This document shows positions 22,098 through 33,809 of a DNA stretch of 64,000 bases, in pieces. The notes beneath the pieces are model-generated. The model saw nothing but the letters and a program-made list of their open reading frames with translations, was not told where the DNA came from and ran no database searches. The DNA is taken from positions 5,394,001 to 5,458,000 of the forward strand of contig JAOVFP010000006.1 of the NCBI GenBank assembly GCA_025738555.1. The letters run 5' to 3'. A program made the translations under genes and the position numbers. Every line of letters begins with the position of its first letter. The stretch's first letter is position 1. The stretch is from Cyathus striatus (lineage: Eukaryota > Basidiomycota > Agaricomycetes > Agaricales > Nidulariaceae).

Positions 22098-22762
22098 TGA
22101 TAAGACTAACTTTTAGAGAATGTTTATTTACATAGTATTAACACCACCAATGAAGAACATATATTCCAAGTTAGATTTATATTTCGTTCGAGGGCACAAG
22201 AGTTTCAAGTATAGTAAAATGAACAATGTATTTAATAGTAGATAGTGTAATTGCTTTCAGATACTTTCAGAACAGACTTTAAGATTTCAGATTTATACTC
22301 AGAATTCCAATATCAATTCAGAATGTACTCTACTGCAAGAATGGAAGTACAGCCAGTGCAGTGCTTAAGGTATTCTAAAGGTATGTCTAACTACTTATAT
22401 ATTTAATTACATGGCAGCAGTCTCATGTGCAATGGGATAAGTATAGTAAATAATATGTCATAAAGTCCTAGTGGAACCATACAGTCAAAGAGGTATGGTT
22501 ATCCCTCCATACAAAGAATCATGCAGACATGCTCTGTTTCTGAGATGCATCATGGTGTGGCACCTAGCTATTATTAGAAATGCATCAGGACATGTGTTAT
22601 TACATGTGCTATTCTTGGCCAAGTACTCAGATATAATGGATACCAGTGTTACCAGTGCAGGTGCATCTGATGGCACCACCCAATGTACCGCAGGTAGTGT
22701 TCAGCATGCATTTCATAGTTCTGGGGGCATGTGGTTTCCCACATGGTGGCAATATTACACAG
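22098..22762 (+). mobile_element. LTR family A, 5' part only
   Basis: Starts TGATAAGACTAAC like the two complete copies and follows them for about 665 bp to the GGCAATATTACACA region, where it stops abruptly at a minisatellite. It is strongly CpG-depleted relative to the 18475 copy: CGT and CGG positions there are TGT or CAG here. Confidence 0.75.
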
Positions 22763-22764
22763 TA

Positions 22765-23275
22765 CTTGAGCATGAGTATAATTGGTATTTCTATTCACAC
22801 TCACAAGTATTACACTCACACTCAATGTCCTTTAACTTGAGCATGAGTGTGGTATTTCTATTCACACTCACAAGTATTACACTCATGCTCAATGTCCTTT
22901 AACTTGAGCATGAGTGTGATTGGTATTCTTACTCATGCTCACAAATATTACACTTGCATTCAAATTGAGTGTGAGTATAATTGGTATTCCTATTCATACT
23001 CACAAGTTTTACGCTCACACTCAATGTCCTTTAACTTGAGTGTGAGTGTGATTGGTATTCTTACTCACACTCACAAATATTACACTTGCATTCAACTTGA
23101 GTGTGAGTATAATTGGTATTCCTATTCACACTCACAAGTATTACACTTATGCTCAATGTCCTTTAACTTGAGCATGAGTATGGTATTCCTATTCATGCTC
23201 ACAAGTATTACACTCACACTCAATGTCTGAGTGTGATTGGTATTCCTATTCATGCTCACAAATATTACACTTGCA
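22765..23275. repeat. Tandem array with inverted GAGTGTGAG/CTCACACTC motifs, about 70-bp period
   Basis: About seven units of the form TTGAGCATGAGTGTGATTGG, then TATTCCTATTCACACTCACAA, then ATTACACT...CAATG. Each unit has an internal inverted pair. The array begins exactly where the LTR breaks off, so it either replaced or was inserted at the LTR's 3' part. Confidence 0.75.
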
Positions 23276-23339
23276 ACTTACTTTTCCTCCCACATGTAAG
23301 TGAAGCCAAAATATAAATGTAATATATAATTTTTTTGTG

Positions 23340-23600
23340 AGCATGAAGTAAAGACCTTGAGCATGAGTTGACCGACCTTGAGTGTGAGTTGATGACCTTG
23401 AGTGTGAGTTGATGACCTTGAGCGTGAGTTGATGACCTTGAGTGTGAGTTGATGACCTTGAGCATGAAAACTTAGACCCTGTGTGTGAATGTATGGACCC
23501 TGTGCGTGAGATGTTGACCCTGAGCATGAAGTAAAATCTTGAGTGTGATGTGTGCGTGCATGCTCAATCTACACTCACACCTTGAGCATGAAGTATGAAT
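23340..23600. repeat. 20-bp minisatellite GATGACCTTGAGTGTGAGTT
   Basis: Five near-perfect 20-bp copies lie at about 23370-23465, with degenerate copies (GACCCTGTGTGTGAATG) to about 23600. GAGTGTGAG, GAGCGTGAG and GAGCATGAG variants alternate. Confidence 0.8.
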
Positions 23601-24269
23601 ATTATTCTTCAAGATTTGACTTCATATTTTGATTATAAACATCACTCACATTCACAATATGACACAGCCATACAACACTACTATGTACATTTGATTTACA
23701 CTCTTTTTGACCCACAAATGGGCCATTTAGAACTAAAATAAATACCTTGAGTGTGACATGCTCAATCATGCTCACTTTTGTGTGTGCCTGGAATTTTCTA
23801 TGTGCCTGGAGGAACACTGTGCAGTGTTGACAACCATGAGGTGATGGAAAGAATGTTTTCAATGTCAATGTCAATGTTGAGGCTGACTGGGACAGCAACT
23901 TGACAATAAGGAATATGTGATAACAGGTGTCGAAGCTGGGGGAAATAATGAGCAAAAAGGACCTGCCCGCAGGGCAAGAGGCCTCAGGAAAAAGAAAAGG
24001 ACCTGTATCCCTCATGGTGGGCTCCACTTTGTGGAAGAAGACTCCGCGTTGAAGGAAATTCTTGGACAAAGGATTTGCGAGTGGATAGTGCATCCGACTA
24101 TCCACAGGTACTAGTGAAGTTCATAAGAAGGTGAATATGTGGGGAAAGTAACCTAATATTCAACAAGTGTAAAGTATACTGTACATAAGTAAATACAGAA
24201 CATTGGTAGCAAGCTGAGTACTAAATAAAATCAGACACGAGGCCGATTTTACGGTACAGGCAAACTGCC
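23601..24269. other. Spacer upstream of the P450 pseudogene
   Basis: An open plus segment at 23917-24114 is rich in Lys and Arg but has no recognisable motif. The proline-rich and membrane-anchor N-terminus expected for a fungal P450 was not found here. Confidence 0.3.
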
Positions 24270-26160
24270 TGCTCTATATGACGTTAATTCATATAACAAA
24301 GGAATGTGATATACTCCGGTGGGATGAAACGAATCGGGATGCCATATGGCCAGAGGTGGAGGAATTGGCATTCGGTAAGTCACTCTCATCTGTTTTAGTT
24401 TCTTATGAACTACTTATTCTATTGAAAGTTAATGCACGCAGGAATGAGTATTGAAGCTTCAAACGCTTATCGGGCGCTCCAAGACATCGAGTTCCGAATT
24501 TTACTCAAAGAGATGTTAACCTATCAGAATACATCCGAGTATTTTTCACAAGTCAGGCGGTGAGTACCTATGTTAACTTTATACGAGTCGTGCTTAGATT
24601 TGCGACAGATTCGTGATTTCAATTGTGTTTTCCGTGTCTTATGGTCGTAGAATTGACATGCTGGAAGACAAAATCATTCAGACGAACCAGAAGATTGATC
24701 ATTGTGAGTTTTATACACGTCTAACATGTTCGTGGCACTCATATGTTTGCTTCGAGACATGATAAGGTATTGTGTTAATTGATGCTATTCTCATATTTGA
24801 GTCTGACATGGTTACTTCCCTACATTAGTTCTCAGTTAGTACCTCCTTCGTCGTAATCGATCTCAGTTGACAAAGCCGATATCAGAGTTCCCCGAAAGTG
24901 TCTTGTTGAGGCTGTAAGGCTGCATTGATAAACGCCATCATCATTCACTGTTTTTAAATCAGTGGCATATACTACTTTATCTACCGGTACGAACACACCC
25001 ACTATCAAACGTGCTATTACTCAGCATACCACCAGCATCCCCTCCAATGGTTCCGCTGGGAATCTGAACCCCGAAAAGCTGAAGACACAAGATTCTACCT
25101 CGACCTAATGAACACAGTAAAACAAAAGAAGAAGGATGGAATAGCACATGCATGTACAGCAACTCGCGCATTGGACAAGCAATCCGATTTCGGACTGAGC
25201 GATGTCGAAGCGGCATATGCTTTATCTGCTCCTTCTCAGGCTGGAGTTGAAACGGTAAGTGAGGTGGATTATTAGAGGTGAATGACAACTGATATATTGT
25301 GGGTAGACGATTTCTACGTTCCAGGTATTCCTGCGTAAGTGATCATGATTGTTCCAAAGTTTTCTGTTGATGGAATTCGATAGTGGCGATGTTACATTTC
25401 CCGGAAACGATGAAGAAATCACAATAAGAGCTGGATTCTGTAGTCGAAAACGATCGTATGCCTGAGTTTGACTGCGAAAAGTCGTTACCCTATTTACAGG
25501 CGCTGATTAAGGAGACATTGAGGTATGTTCTTCTAAACTCATTTGTAAATGTTAGAGTTTATATGTTTGTAGATGACAACCGGTCATCCCTACTGGCCTA
25601 GCACACAGCGTGGTAGAAGACGACTCCTACGAAGGGATGTTTATTCCTAAAGGGAGTACGGTATATGCAAATACCAAGTGAGCTATCTTTCAATAGCGTG
25701 CACCCATGTATATTTAAAATCGTTTCAGTGCAATGACCCGAGACGAAGGGATGTTCCCTGACCCAGAACAATTCCGTCTTGAACGATTTATTGACCCATC
25801 CGACCCCAAGCTGGCGAACTACACGATAAGTTTCGGATTTGGGAGAAGAATATGCCCAGGGATGCATATTGCCCACCACTCCCTTTTTATTCTTCTCTCT
25901 CGGTACGCCACTCCCCACTCTATCTTCTATCCCATAATCCTTATCTCATAATCCTTTCAAACAGAATACTATGGGCATTCGATATCGTTCCTCAAAAGGA
26001 CAGATTCGGAAACCTTCTTCTCTCGCCCATCGAAGAATTTACGACGGGTCTAGTTGTCCAACATAAACCGTTCGAATATAATTTCGTTCTTTGGCGGCCA
26101 GAGAAGGTGGAAATTATGATGCAGGAAGCGGGGAGGGATGAGGTGGAGGCTCTTGGTTGA
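24270..26160 (+). pseudogene. Cytochrome P450 monooxygenase pseudogene, N-terminus missing
   Basis: A chain of small exons encodes the C-terminal two thirds of a fungal P450. Supported exons are about 24270-24374, 24442-24559, about 24990-25254, 25307-25334, 25384-25522, 25573-25677, 25729-25902 and 25975-26160, all with GT-AG introns of 49-72 nt where both ends are clear. Landmarks are the I-helix AGVETT across 25240-25309, the K-helix ETLR ending at 25522, the FRLERF (PERF-type) motif, and the haem loop FGFGRRICPG with its Cys ligand. The tail LSPIEEFTTGLVV is also typical. Two stops break it: TAA at 25425-25427 (SQ*ELDSVV, Q expected) and TGA at 25574-25576 (LR*QPVIP, where W-R-P is usual). 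Both fit C-to-T/G-to-A changes. The exon at 24651-24703 splices in frame but does not look like P450. The family probably belongs to the multi-intron P450s expanded in mushrooms; the exact CYP family is not assigned. Confidence 0.85.
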
Positions 26161-27173
26161 ACCTAGGCAATTCGATATATATATAAGTGTACAGTGGATT
26201 ACATTCTTTGAAACTTTAAGCTTGAAGCTTGAAACATGAAGTTTTACATGTCGTTACCTACTATAAATATTCCGATTTGTAGTACTTTCTGCTAGCAGCA
26301 CCATGGTCATACAGGCAAACAAACATTCACTATACACCCGAGATCGTATGAACTGCAGTATGATTTTGGCTGCTCTCCCGTATGTGTAACACAACACGAC
26401 AAGAAAGAGCAGCATAAATCACCCTTGTAAGCCTAGAATTAACAATATCCGAGTCGAGTTATTAGTCGCCATTTCGTAACTAGGTGCAAATAACTCACAA
26501 TCCCAGTAAGGAAAAGTAATCGCGCTATCTAGAAGTCAGCAAAAAGACACGCGGAAAGTAATAACTTGAAATGTACAGAGAGCTTCAACATGGCCACTAT
26601 ATTTGCCAGTGACATTACTTTTCTGGGTCAATCATTGTTTTACATATATCGAAGCAACTCACAGAATAAATATATGTAATATATGATTCCTGGGCAAGTA
26701 CGTAAGTTATAATTATTCCAGTGATAATTAATTAAACCAGAGAGGAAGATTTCTTACCGTCTCTTACTACAATGTTTGTCATGTACAATTTACCTCCCAT
26801 CTTGACTGTCGGGTTCAAATGGTTATAACTTGCAGGAGTCTACAACTTTCAAGTGACTTACAAGCAGTAAACGCAGGTGGTAACATCAGCATCAGCATCA
26901 CTGAATAACATTCATGTTAGCACCCATGCATTACAGTGAAGCAGCTCGAAGGCAAATGACTGACCTGTTTGATACGTCAATAGCACGATCCAGGCTACCA
27001 GGGCAAGCTCGACCCTTCCCTCAGTAGCAATGCAGCCTGGTTCATGAAGGATGTCTTGTAGGTCAACTAACCAAATATCTTGATCAGTCAACATTTCATG
27101 GCAGTTTCTTCAATTCATTTACGCACATTTGACGGTAGTAAGAAGTAATCCCCCATTAACCCAAACTGTCATA
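26161..27173. other. Intergenic, no gene seen
   Basis: AT-rich with ordinary CpG content. No repeat family or coding-like frame was found. Confidence 0.4.
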
Positions 27174-27355
27174 ATGAATCCTATGTTTAATGTAACCAAT
27201 GCGATACTCATGGCCATTGTCTTCCTCCAAACGGCCCAAACACGAAGGTTTAAGATTACTCCAGAAAAAGTAAGTTTTTTATTTGATAGGAAGCCTAGTA
27301 CTCACAGTCAGAAGCCTCAACTCCGATCATGATGAACCCTAAGAGTATAAAGTGA
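27174..27355 (+). CDS. Small two-exon gene model with hydrophobic N-terminus
   Basis: Exon 1 (27174-27269) reads MNPMFNVTNAILMAIVFLQT and continues to KITPEK before GTAAGT. Exon 2 (27308-27355) follows CTCACAG and reads SEASTPIMMNPKSIK and a TGA stop. The product would be 47 residues with a signal-peptide or anchor-like stretch. The intron would be only 38 nt, short even for a fungus, so the model is weak. Function unknown. Confidence 0.25.
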
Positions 27356-29058
27356 TTAGTTTGGCTTACATTGAGGACTGAGCACTAACAGATTGTTAAA
27401 CTATATATGGATTTGCATGAAGTTGACGACATCGCAGGAAAGCATTGAACTGTATTGATTTTAGTGACAAGTTCTTTGCTCATTCGTTCTAGATTAATGG
27501 AAATTTTACTCACTAATTATGTTTAAGATGACATCGACGTAGGTACTATATCTCGCAAAGATGTATAATACTTTTATCAGGTTCCAACGTGACTTCCAGA
27601 TGTAAGTTATTTCCAAGTTTGCTGTAATGAAATGCTCAAACACCTATTATAATATTTATAGTGAACGGTCTCCTAAAGAAAGTCCAACATACCCAGAGAG
27701 CAAGGCCTGCCACTTGACACCGTTGAATATTGTAATTTGTATGTGTGTAATTGACATTTATTAGTATACTCACTATGCAAATACTAGAATATTAAATATG
27801 AATAAGTGAAGAAACGTAAACTGAAATAGTTATTGAGTCATACAGTTATATTCCGCATGTGTTCAAGGAGAACTATGGTCTCGGCCATTTCAAGAGAGTT
27901 CATTGTCAGAAGATGTGATAGGATGGCTGAATATTTGACCGAAGGAGAGATGTCACCGTCCCTCTTTACAAACCATTGCACTTGTTATAAAGAGACAGTG
28001 TAATACACATGGTGCAAATTATCAATATTCCCATCATTGCAGAACCAAAACAATGAACTAAGTTTAGGTCTATTAATGAAATAATAAGATGCTCCATCTA
28101 TGATGATGACCCCGGGGCCCGAGCCATCCATCAGAATCCATGCTATTGAGTCTTCGGAACCAGTGTATGCTTCTGACCATCTGGATATATTCCATTTAAG
28201 AAAAAAGTGAAAGCCGATCAACCAATCTAACATCGCATGAAGTTCATATATGTTGAGCTGTCAATGATCAATGAGTGTCTAATGATGTATGCGATGCAAT
28301 TCATATGCCAATCGCCGTATCTCCAAGTCTAATTCCTGATATTAGAAGATTTGACAAGTAACAAGTTAAACGTGCAAAAAAGGCCTAAATATTCTGTATA
28401 ATCACGATCAAAGATCTAACGTCCTTTAATGGTGTTAGCTGGTTTTGTTGATTTTCTCGGGGAGTACAAGTTGGTGGGAGCAAGAAACATACAACGGCTG
28501 GTTTGAAGAACAATAGCAGCCCAAGTGAAGAATTGAATATATAATCGATCTGCATCATTTGTCGGAAAAATCGAAATAGCCTGATAAGCTGCTTACGATT
28601 CTGACAGCCATATCAGTGCTCATCAGGCTTCACTTCCAGCCATATCACCACATTTATCAGTCCATAAATGAACTTACACTCTAGGTCAGAAACTGATATT
28701 ACCCCATAACATTAACGCTCTAGGCTTGTAAGCAACGTACATTACCATGTAAGGTATTGTAACGTTTTTCGGGCAATCATATCAGTTATTTACCAGGTCA
28801 TACACTCATGATAAATACCATACATAGCTGATAGATATATCTGAATAAATATATCAGTAATATATCTGTGTCTATAAGCTTGTTCCTTTAAGTATGTATG
28901 TTGCATATTCCCCCATGTCGTTCACTGTAGCCACTGAAAAATCCTTTGCAGCGTGCATTATATTATTATTTATAAAAATTAGTTAGATGCGTTCACAGCT
29001 CCTAGCCACTGTGTCTAATCAAAGTACTAATACTAGTATCAATGTCGGGTTAGGCTGT
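27356..29058. other. Intergenic, with one isolated minus frame
   Basis: A minus-strand frame at 28233-27985 reads GSGPGVIIIDGASYYF and is compositionally coding-like, but it has no partner exon. At 28579-28875 the motifs TATCAG and CTGATA occur at least seven times in both orientations, like the subterminal motif clusters of non-autonomous transposons. Confidence 0.3.
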
Positions 29059-29448
29059 TTACTCGCGAGGGTGTATCTCTGCCTGTGCTTTCATCTGGGA
29101 GAGTGTGGAAGTGAAACAGGAACAGTATCGCGCGAGTTTGGAGAGCAACCACGAGAAGGAGGAAGCCGTACCTGCCACGAGAAGGGAAGAGTCCGTTGGG
29201 AGGAGGAGTACGGATGATTGGCGCTGTGGGTTCGTTGTGGGCTCTATTGCACGGTGACTGAATCCTGCTTCGCCTGTGAAGAATAGGACACAGCTGCAGG
29301 GGAGACCGAGGAGCATTTGGAAGGGGATGTTCGAGCCCGGCTGGGGTATGGAAGGAGTTTCACTGGAGGATGAGACAGGGTGGGAACTGGAGAGCGGTGA
29401 ATGGTGAGGTGGTGGAAGGAATAAAAAAGAGTCGAGGGCGTCGAACAC
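29059..29448 (-). CDS. GC-rich open frame, hypothetical
   Basis: A 129-codon minus frame rich in Ser and Pro. The opposite strand is also open over 29092-29250 and reads an acidic/basic, coding-like segment (VEVKQEQYRASLESNHEKEE). Which strand is coding cannot be decided. No domain recognised. The GC content is clearly above the surroundings, so one real exon is likely. Confidence 0.25.
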   Translation of the reverse strand: MFDALDSFLFLPPPHHSPLSSSHPVSSSSETPSIPQPGSNIPFQMLLGLPCSCVLFFTGEAGFSHRAIEPTTNPQRQSSVLLLPTDSSLLVAGTASSFSWLLSKLARYCSCFTSTLSQMKAQAEIHPRE

Positions 29449-30189
29449 GTGAATGCATCACGTATGCAGCACTCAGCGCTCAAGCGTTCACTGTCAAATA
29501 CGAAATATCTATATCAACGGCCAAATGCAGTTCCCTTCATGTTCCCTTATGAGTTCGCTTGCATCTGTTGGAGCAGCGCCGTTTCTGGCGCTCGATCAAG
29601 CGTCATAAGTAAATTGCATTAACTCCACAACACGTTTCGACAGGCTGGGACCGACCACCATCTATGCATTGAATGCGTTGACCAGGGTTTTCAATGTGTG
29701 TCTTGGTGCTGTAAGGTTAACAATACTTTTCTTTTATATGGACACATCCTGCAGCGGGGTGTGTACAGAAGCTATTATTCGAATGTTGTAATTGCGTAGC
29801 TTGCCTCCACCCAAATCTGCTAATACATCCTTGGAGTTGGAGCAACGCCCCAAAATTAATTACATAACATGGACCCGCAATGGACCCGACTACACAACAC
29901 GTTCACGCTACATATATAATTGAGTCGGAATCTGGACAAGTATTGAAGTAACAAACCCCCCAATGTCTCGCTCTAACCATGGTTCTAAGTCCAAACCCAC
30001 TAAAGGCTCCCTTTCTCCATTTTTTGGTGTGGTGCTCGATATCTCGATGATGCTAACTGAATAGCTGATATGTACTTAGGAATCGCAATACCCCGCCTCC
30101 CTTACAACCTTGGTAACCAACAACTAGTCTTGGAAGCGTGAAAGTTGTTAATATGACTGATGTAGCACAAAGTAAACAACGATTGATGG

Positions 30190-30894
30190 TGAGCTGAGTT
30201 CAATTATATGAATGCTTGGATGATGCACTCATCAATCTCACAAGGACGAACACCCTTCAAAATTTGCTCGCCTTGCGTTCGACCAAGACAAAGGTTTGGA
30301 TTGGTTGGAGAACGAGTTTTCCGAGATCAATAGCAGAATTAGATTTGCTGGCGACAGTTGTGCTACATGTGTTGTACAGCTATATGAATTTGAATGTATA
30401 TGATTTTTTTTACCTCGAAGATTTAATTGTATGCAATGTTACCGCGCTGATACCTTCCATAGGTATAAATGGGAATCACAGAAAACATATTTGCATTATA
30501 TACACTGAATGCAATTATCAGTCCTGACCCTTTGGATTATCCATGTCATTGGTGATCATAGTTCTCAGTATTATACTCTATATACATTCTTTTCAGACTT
30601 ATCTATACTCATCATACTGAGCGATACCTGATCATGCTTATGATCAACTATTGCTTGATTCTTAAGGGCTATAGATCCCCCCAAACTCTGATGGCCTTAC
30701 ATGACCAGATATGGCCAGATCTGAACAAATATGCTGATCTCGATTTTTCCGACATTACATCTTTGATGTGCTCAACAGCGCTTTCAGTAGAAGAACTCAT
30801 TGAAAGAGGTTCCAGAGCCATTCATCGAATTAAAACCATGAGTAATGCTATTCTCTGTATTAGATTCCGATTGAAGCTTCCGAACAGTGGATAG
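30190..30894 (+). CDS. Possible gene fragment, hypothetical
   Basis: Two coding-like plus segments: about 30207-30300 (LYECLDDALINLTRTNTLQN) and 30640-30894 (HDQIWPDLNKYADLDFSD, then SVEELIERGSRAIHRIK). The composition (helical, few rare residues) suggests real protein. The splice connection between them could not be fixed, and no family was recognised. It may be a truncated or decayed gene. Confidence 0.25.
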
Positions 30895-30904
30895 CTTTCT
30901 AGTA

Positions 30905-31300
30905 TTACTTGGGCAGGCGGAAATATCCGTGCACGCTCAATTAACCTCAGCGCTCAGGGTCTGCGTGTGAAAATTCGACCCTGAGCATGAATTAAACCGA
31001 GTAATGAGTTTGAACCTGAACGTGATTCACGCTCACGCATACTTACCATGAATTGTGCGACTGCGTATTTACATAGTATAACCTGTATGTGAATACTATA
31101 TTCACACTTATACTCTATTTATGCACATTATATATTATAACTTGCATGTGAATGTTATATTCACACTCACACCCGATTTACTTGAGTTTGAGCATGAGCT
31201 TGAATAGTATTCCCTATTCACGCTCGCACATAATTCCAATAGCTTGGGTGTGAGCGTGAATATAGGATATACATGCTTACTCTCAATTTAACGATTTTGG
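30905..31300. repeat. Diverged copy of the GAGCGTGAG repeat family, CpG retained
   Basis: Contains CACGCTCAATT, CACGCTCACGC, GAGCATGAGC, TTCACACTCACAC and GTGAGCGTGAATA. These are the motifs of the 22.8-23.6 kb arrays, but several CpG sites are intact, so this copy shows the likely ancestral form. Confidence 0.55.
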
Positions 31301-33663
31301 CAGTGGTATTACAATTCGCTTTCACCCTTAACTTCTAAAAAATGTACACAGGATCTATCTAGATCACGACGCTGAATTAAATGAACTAATACTTGACAAC
31401 GATGATTTGATCACAGCGCTGACTTGACACTGATCTAATCAATACACCACCTACATACTTATAGCTGTGTTATCAATCTTCTTTTCATTGTTTCACCATG
31501 GATGCGGTCAGCAGGCGGTTGTTAATGATAAGATGAGTATAAAACCAGATTAACATACAATCATACCCACACACAGTACATAATGTATATTTTTATGCAC
31601 AATAGCCACACGGCCTAGATGTATCTGCGGAAATGATTACCAAATGTAGCGCGGAATTCTGTACGACGAGGATCTCTCAGCTTGAACAAACCTACAGAGT
31701 GCGCTACATTAATTAGACCTAACAACTAATAGCTTAAGAACGATTGGTAAATGAAACAGTTTGCAATTACCGGTGCATAGCACATGGCACGTTGACGTGA
31801 GAGAAAAAGGTCACAGTGACGGATGCTTTGAGCGTGCAAAGTAAAGTAAAGAGCACTAGCAGAATTAAATATATACAGTATAATAAGCACACCGAAATGT
31901 TTGTGGAAACTCATACTATGAGTACAAGAAAAAAATCAAGCTGTATATAGAGTTTGATTGGATTTATACCAGTGAATCGTGATTAACGCTGATGTGTCCA
32001 GGATGTAGTACTAGTAACTACCCACAATGGCATAGATACGACTGCAAATCAGCTGATTCAAACAATACAAGTATTCGGCTTATTAACATATTCCCACTAC
32101 CTTTTAAGGTAGTTGGGTATTAGGGACCTTTGGGCCACCGGATATGGCAATTTGAGGATCTTGGATAAGATCTCAACCTGATTGGCTGGAGACCATTCTG
32201 AATTCCTGTGACGTTGAAACTTGACGCGATGCCTGCCCTCTCTCTTCGCGCCTGCACCAACAAGTGCATCCACCACCCTCCCAGACTTCATCTGTGTCAC
32301 TAACCTAGTATGAACACTCAATCAGCATCCACATATCTCTCAAGACTATCTAACAGTGGTAAGTTTCTATTCTCGTTGAGTGCACTGACAAACGCGTGTA
32401 TTTATAGGAATACACCAACGTTGTAGTTCCCGCGAACCGCAACATTGAATCACTGAGTCACCTTCAGTACCTCACTACCACGATCATGAAACCAAAGAAC
32501 TTCATGGGCCGAAGATCAATTATGTTGTTACATGGATCGCGTGGTATCAGAGTATTGTTGTTTCCACAAGTTTTCCTCCCCCAAGACTGATAGAATAACG
32601 AACTGACCAAGAACTGACTGTGTTCCCCAAGTTTTTCTTCCCCAAGACTGAAAGTATAACGAACTGAAGCATACTACTTGAGTTATACTTCAAGCTTCGA
32701 GCTTCATACACATATGTAATGATGAGCTGGTCACTTGTCAAGGGGGGATGGGTGAGTAATCCATCACTAAATTGGTGAAAGTCTCAAATGGCTGCACATT
32801 TCTCACGGGTGTTATGAGCAGTTATACGTTGGTTGTGATGTTAATATCATAGTATACAACATTCATGATCTCACCAAGATATTGTATACTATGTATAAGT
32901 AGTTGTAAGCTCACCACGAGATCAGACGCAAATGATACGTGATTATATTCCTATCATCATACCATGCTTAACTTACAAGTTTTTTATCATAGTATCTCTT
33001 GAGCAGCTTTCGTTGTGTTCTTAATTAGAGGAAGACAGCTACTGCCAAATCTCGACTGTACATGGACAAAACCCTGGAGCTCAATGTCAACACAGTGCAC
33101 TCCTCGTTCACTTTCTCAAGAGTCGCTGACTGCCCTATTCTAGGACGTCAACTGTTGGTTGCTCTACTGGGTAAGTCTGGTTCGCGGTATCAAACGTCGA
33201 TGCTAACCCAATGTGCCATCCACCTCCTACTTTTTAGGTCAATTGCTGCACGCTTATTCACCATCTTTTAACGTCTGACCTATGTACACATGCTATGCGC
33301 CATTACCCTACAGCCACCAAATGTCTTCTTATCGAGCCATCCAGCCGAGCATTTCTGAACAAAGTGTCTAACTATGAAGTAAAGAAGCCTGACTGTATTC
33401 TGACACTGTTCTTGGTGGTTATAGAGCAGGCATCAGTGATCGTGAGGTGTCGGTACCGTCAGTATGGCAATCCCATAATTGACCAATCTGGGCAATATAC
33501 ATACTTGGAAAGACCAATGGCAGTTCGAAGTCACAGTCACTCAGCCTTCAAGCTTCAAGCCTGTGGCTGCCTGTCGTATCCCATACTCACATAATTGCGC
33601 CTAGGCATTTGATGACACAGGCATATATGTAGAGCTGGACTGCTCAGGTCTGGAAATACTTAC
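31301..33663. other. Intergenic, weak open frames only
   Basis: A minus frame 32321-32097 (ends ILKLPYPVAQRSLIPNYLKR) and a plus frame 33295-33594 are open, but no motif, splice chain or neighbour supports them. Confidence 0.3.
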
Positions 33664-33747
33664 GTCAAAACATTGTGGTCGAGTCTCTGCAATCGATTTG
33701 ATACACATCAGGACCTTGCCAGGACCCATCTCGCCAAATCCCGCCAT
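33664..33747 (-). CDS. Single coding-like exon, gene of unknown type
   Basis: Minus strand. After TTTTGCTTAG an exon begins with ATG (MAGFGEMGPGKVLMCIKSIA) and ends 28 codons later at a clean GTAAGT donor. The Gly-Pro-Gly segment followed by a helix faintly recalls the start of UDP-glycosyltransferases in mushrooms, but one exon is too little to assign. No downstream exon could be joined. Confidence 0.25.
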
Positions 33748-33809
33748 GGCTAAGCAAAAAATACCCTGTTCAGCAATAACAAATGCAATATATGTACCAC
33801 CCTTCAATA

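Noticed and set aside
22847..23230. Open frame rich in Tyr, Ser and His
   Set aside because: It is produced by the GAGTGTGAG tandem array, and the period explains the peptide repetition.
22765..23600. CRISPR array
   Set aside because: Repeats are adjacent and degenerate without unique spacers, and the genome is eukaryotic.
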